Source: an uncultured Acidobacteriota bacterium (lineage in GTDB: Bacteria > Acidobacteriota > Terriglobia > Terriglobales > Acidobacteriaceae). Taken from it: 64,000 nt of DNA. The notes beneath the pieces were generated by a model that worked only from the letters and a program-made list of their open reading frames with translations, ran no database searches and was not told the DNA's origin. Of the stretch, positions 63,903 through 64,000 are shown in pieces (the stretch's first letter is position 1; each line of letters begins with the position of its first letter). The position numbers and the translations under genes are program-made. The stretch is from NCBI GenBank assembly GCA_903832055.1, contig CAILAC010000010.1, positions 372,001 through 436,000 on the forward strand. The letters run 5' to 3'.

Positions 63903-64000
63903 TTAATAAGGACGGTAGTAACCCGGCGGTGGCGGGGGTGGCGGGTAACCGTATTGCCCGCGGCGATAGAGCGTCGGGCGCTCTGGCCTGAGGGGTGCGG
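63903..64000 (-). CDS. 3' end of a Pro/Tyr/Gly-rich protein (partial)
   Basis: On the minus strand the frame ending in TAA at 63903-63905 reads APLRPERPTLYRRGQYGYPP, then a run of prolines and GYYRPY. Such tails are common on small secreted or envelope proteins. The start lies beyond the window. The shared bidirectional terminator supports it as a real gene end. Confidence 0.6.
   Translation of the reverse strand, partial: APLRPERPTLYRRGQYGYPPPPPPPGYYRPY

Overview
The window looks like chromosomal DNA of a member of the phylum Acidobacteria, probably family Acidobacteriaceae (Granulicella/Terriglobus/Edaphobacter type). This is inferred from the overall gene style: high GC, a kumamolisin-type S53 peptidase with an Ig-like tail, a complex I operon with two nuoM genes, an AddAB pair, a bacillithiol deacetylase and short GC-rich palindromic intergenic repeats. 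No rRNA, tRNA, CRISPR array, insertion sequence or prophage was seen. Both window edges cut genes.

Layout. 1-7.8 kb: a soluble PRC/MgtE-N/CBS protein, a sterol-desaturase-type hydroxylase, an RsbW-like kinase with an RsbV-like STAS antagonist, a LemA/TPM pair, oligopeptidase B and a secreted TonB-C protein. 7.8-9.4 kb: a toxin-antitoxin spot with a vapBC pair in which each gene carries a separate lesion, next to an apparently intact Xre/RES pair. 9.5-12.8 kb: an MsbA-like ABC exporter, a small membrane protein and a CusF-SCO copper lipoprotein. 13-20 kb: addB and addA. 20-23 kb: the S53 peptidase.

23-30.4 kb: a complete phosphate regulon in one orientation (phoB-phoR-pstS-pstC-pstA-pstB-phoU). 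30.6-34.6 kb: a possible glycosyltransferase, bshB1, a lipoprotein with a duplicated 3' end, and a gene-poor stretch with a 13-bp tandem array. 34.6-41 kb: a homocysteine methyltransferase/MTHFR fusion, xseB, and what looks like part of a non-phosphorylating L-fucose (or similar deoxysugar) pathway: SDR, FucP-type symporter, lactonase and a secreted GH5-like hydrolase. 41.3-42.1 kb: an AT-richer orphan gene, probably acquired.

42.2-54.4 kb: one long minus-strand operon nuoABCDIHJKLMMN. It has two adjacent NuoM paralogues (the 2M type of complex I) and no nuoEFG. Divergent from it are a pentaheme cytochrome c with a TPR tail, a small cytochrome c and a tiny membrane protein. 58-61.4 kb: a GntR/LacI hybrid regulator, an aldo/keto reductase and a PfkB sugar kinase. 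61.6-64 kb: ilvE, a secreted SnoaL-like protein, a WcaF-type acetyltransferase and the cut end of a Pro/Tyr-rich protein.

I did not find an obvious wholly new multi-gene system. The best candidates for follow-up are the double-M complex I beside the pentaheme-TPR cytochrome locus, the doubly damaged vapBC, the perfect 18-bp palindrome with a CopY/BlaI-type core by the copper gene, the duplicated gene terminus at 32.4 kb, and the 13-bp tandem array at 34.1 kb.
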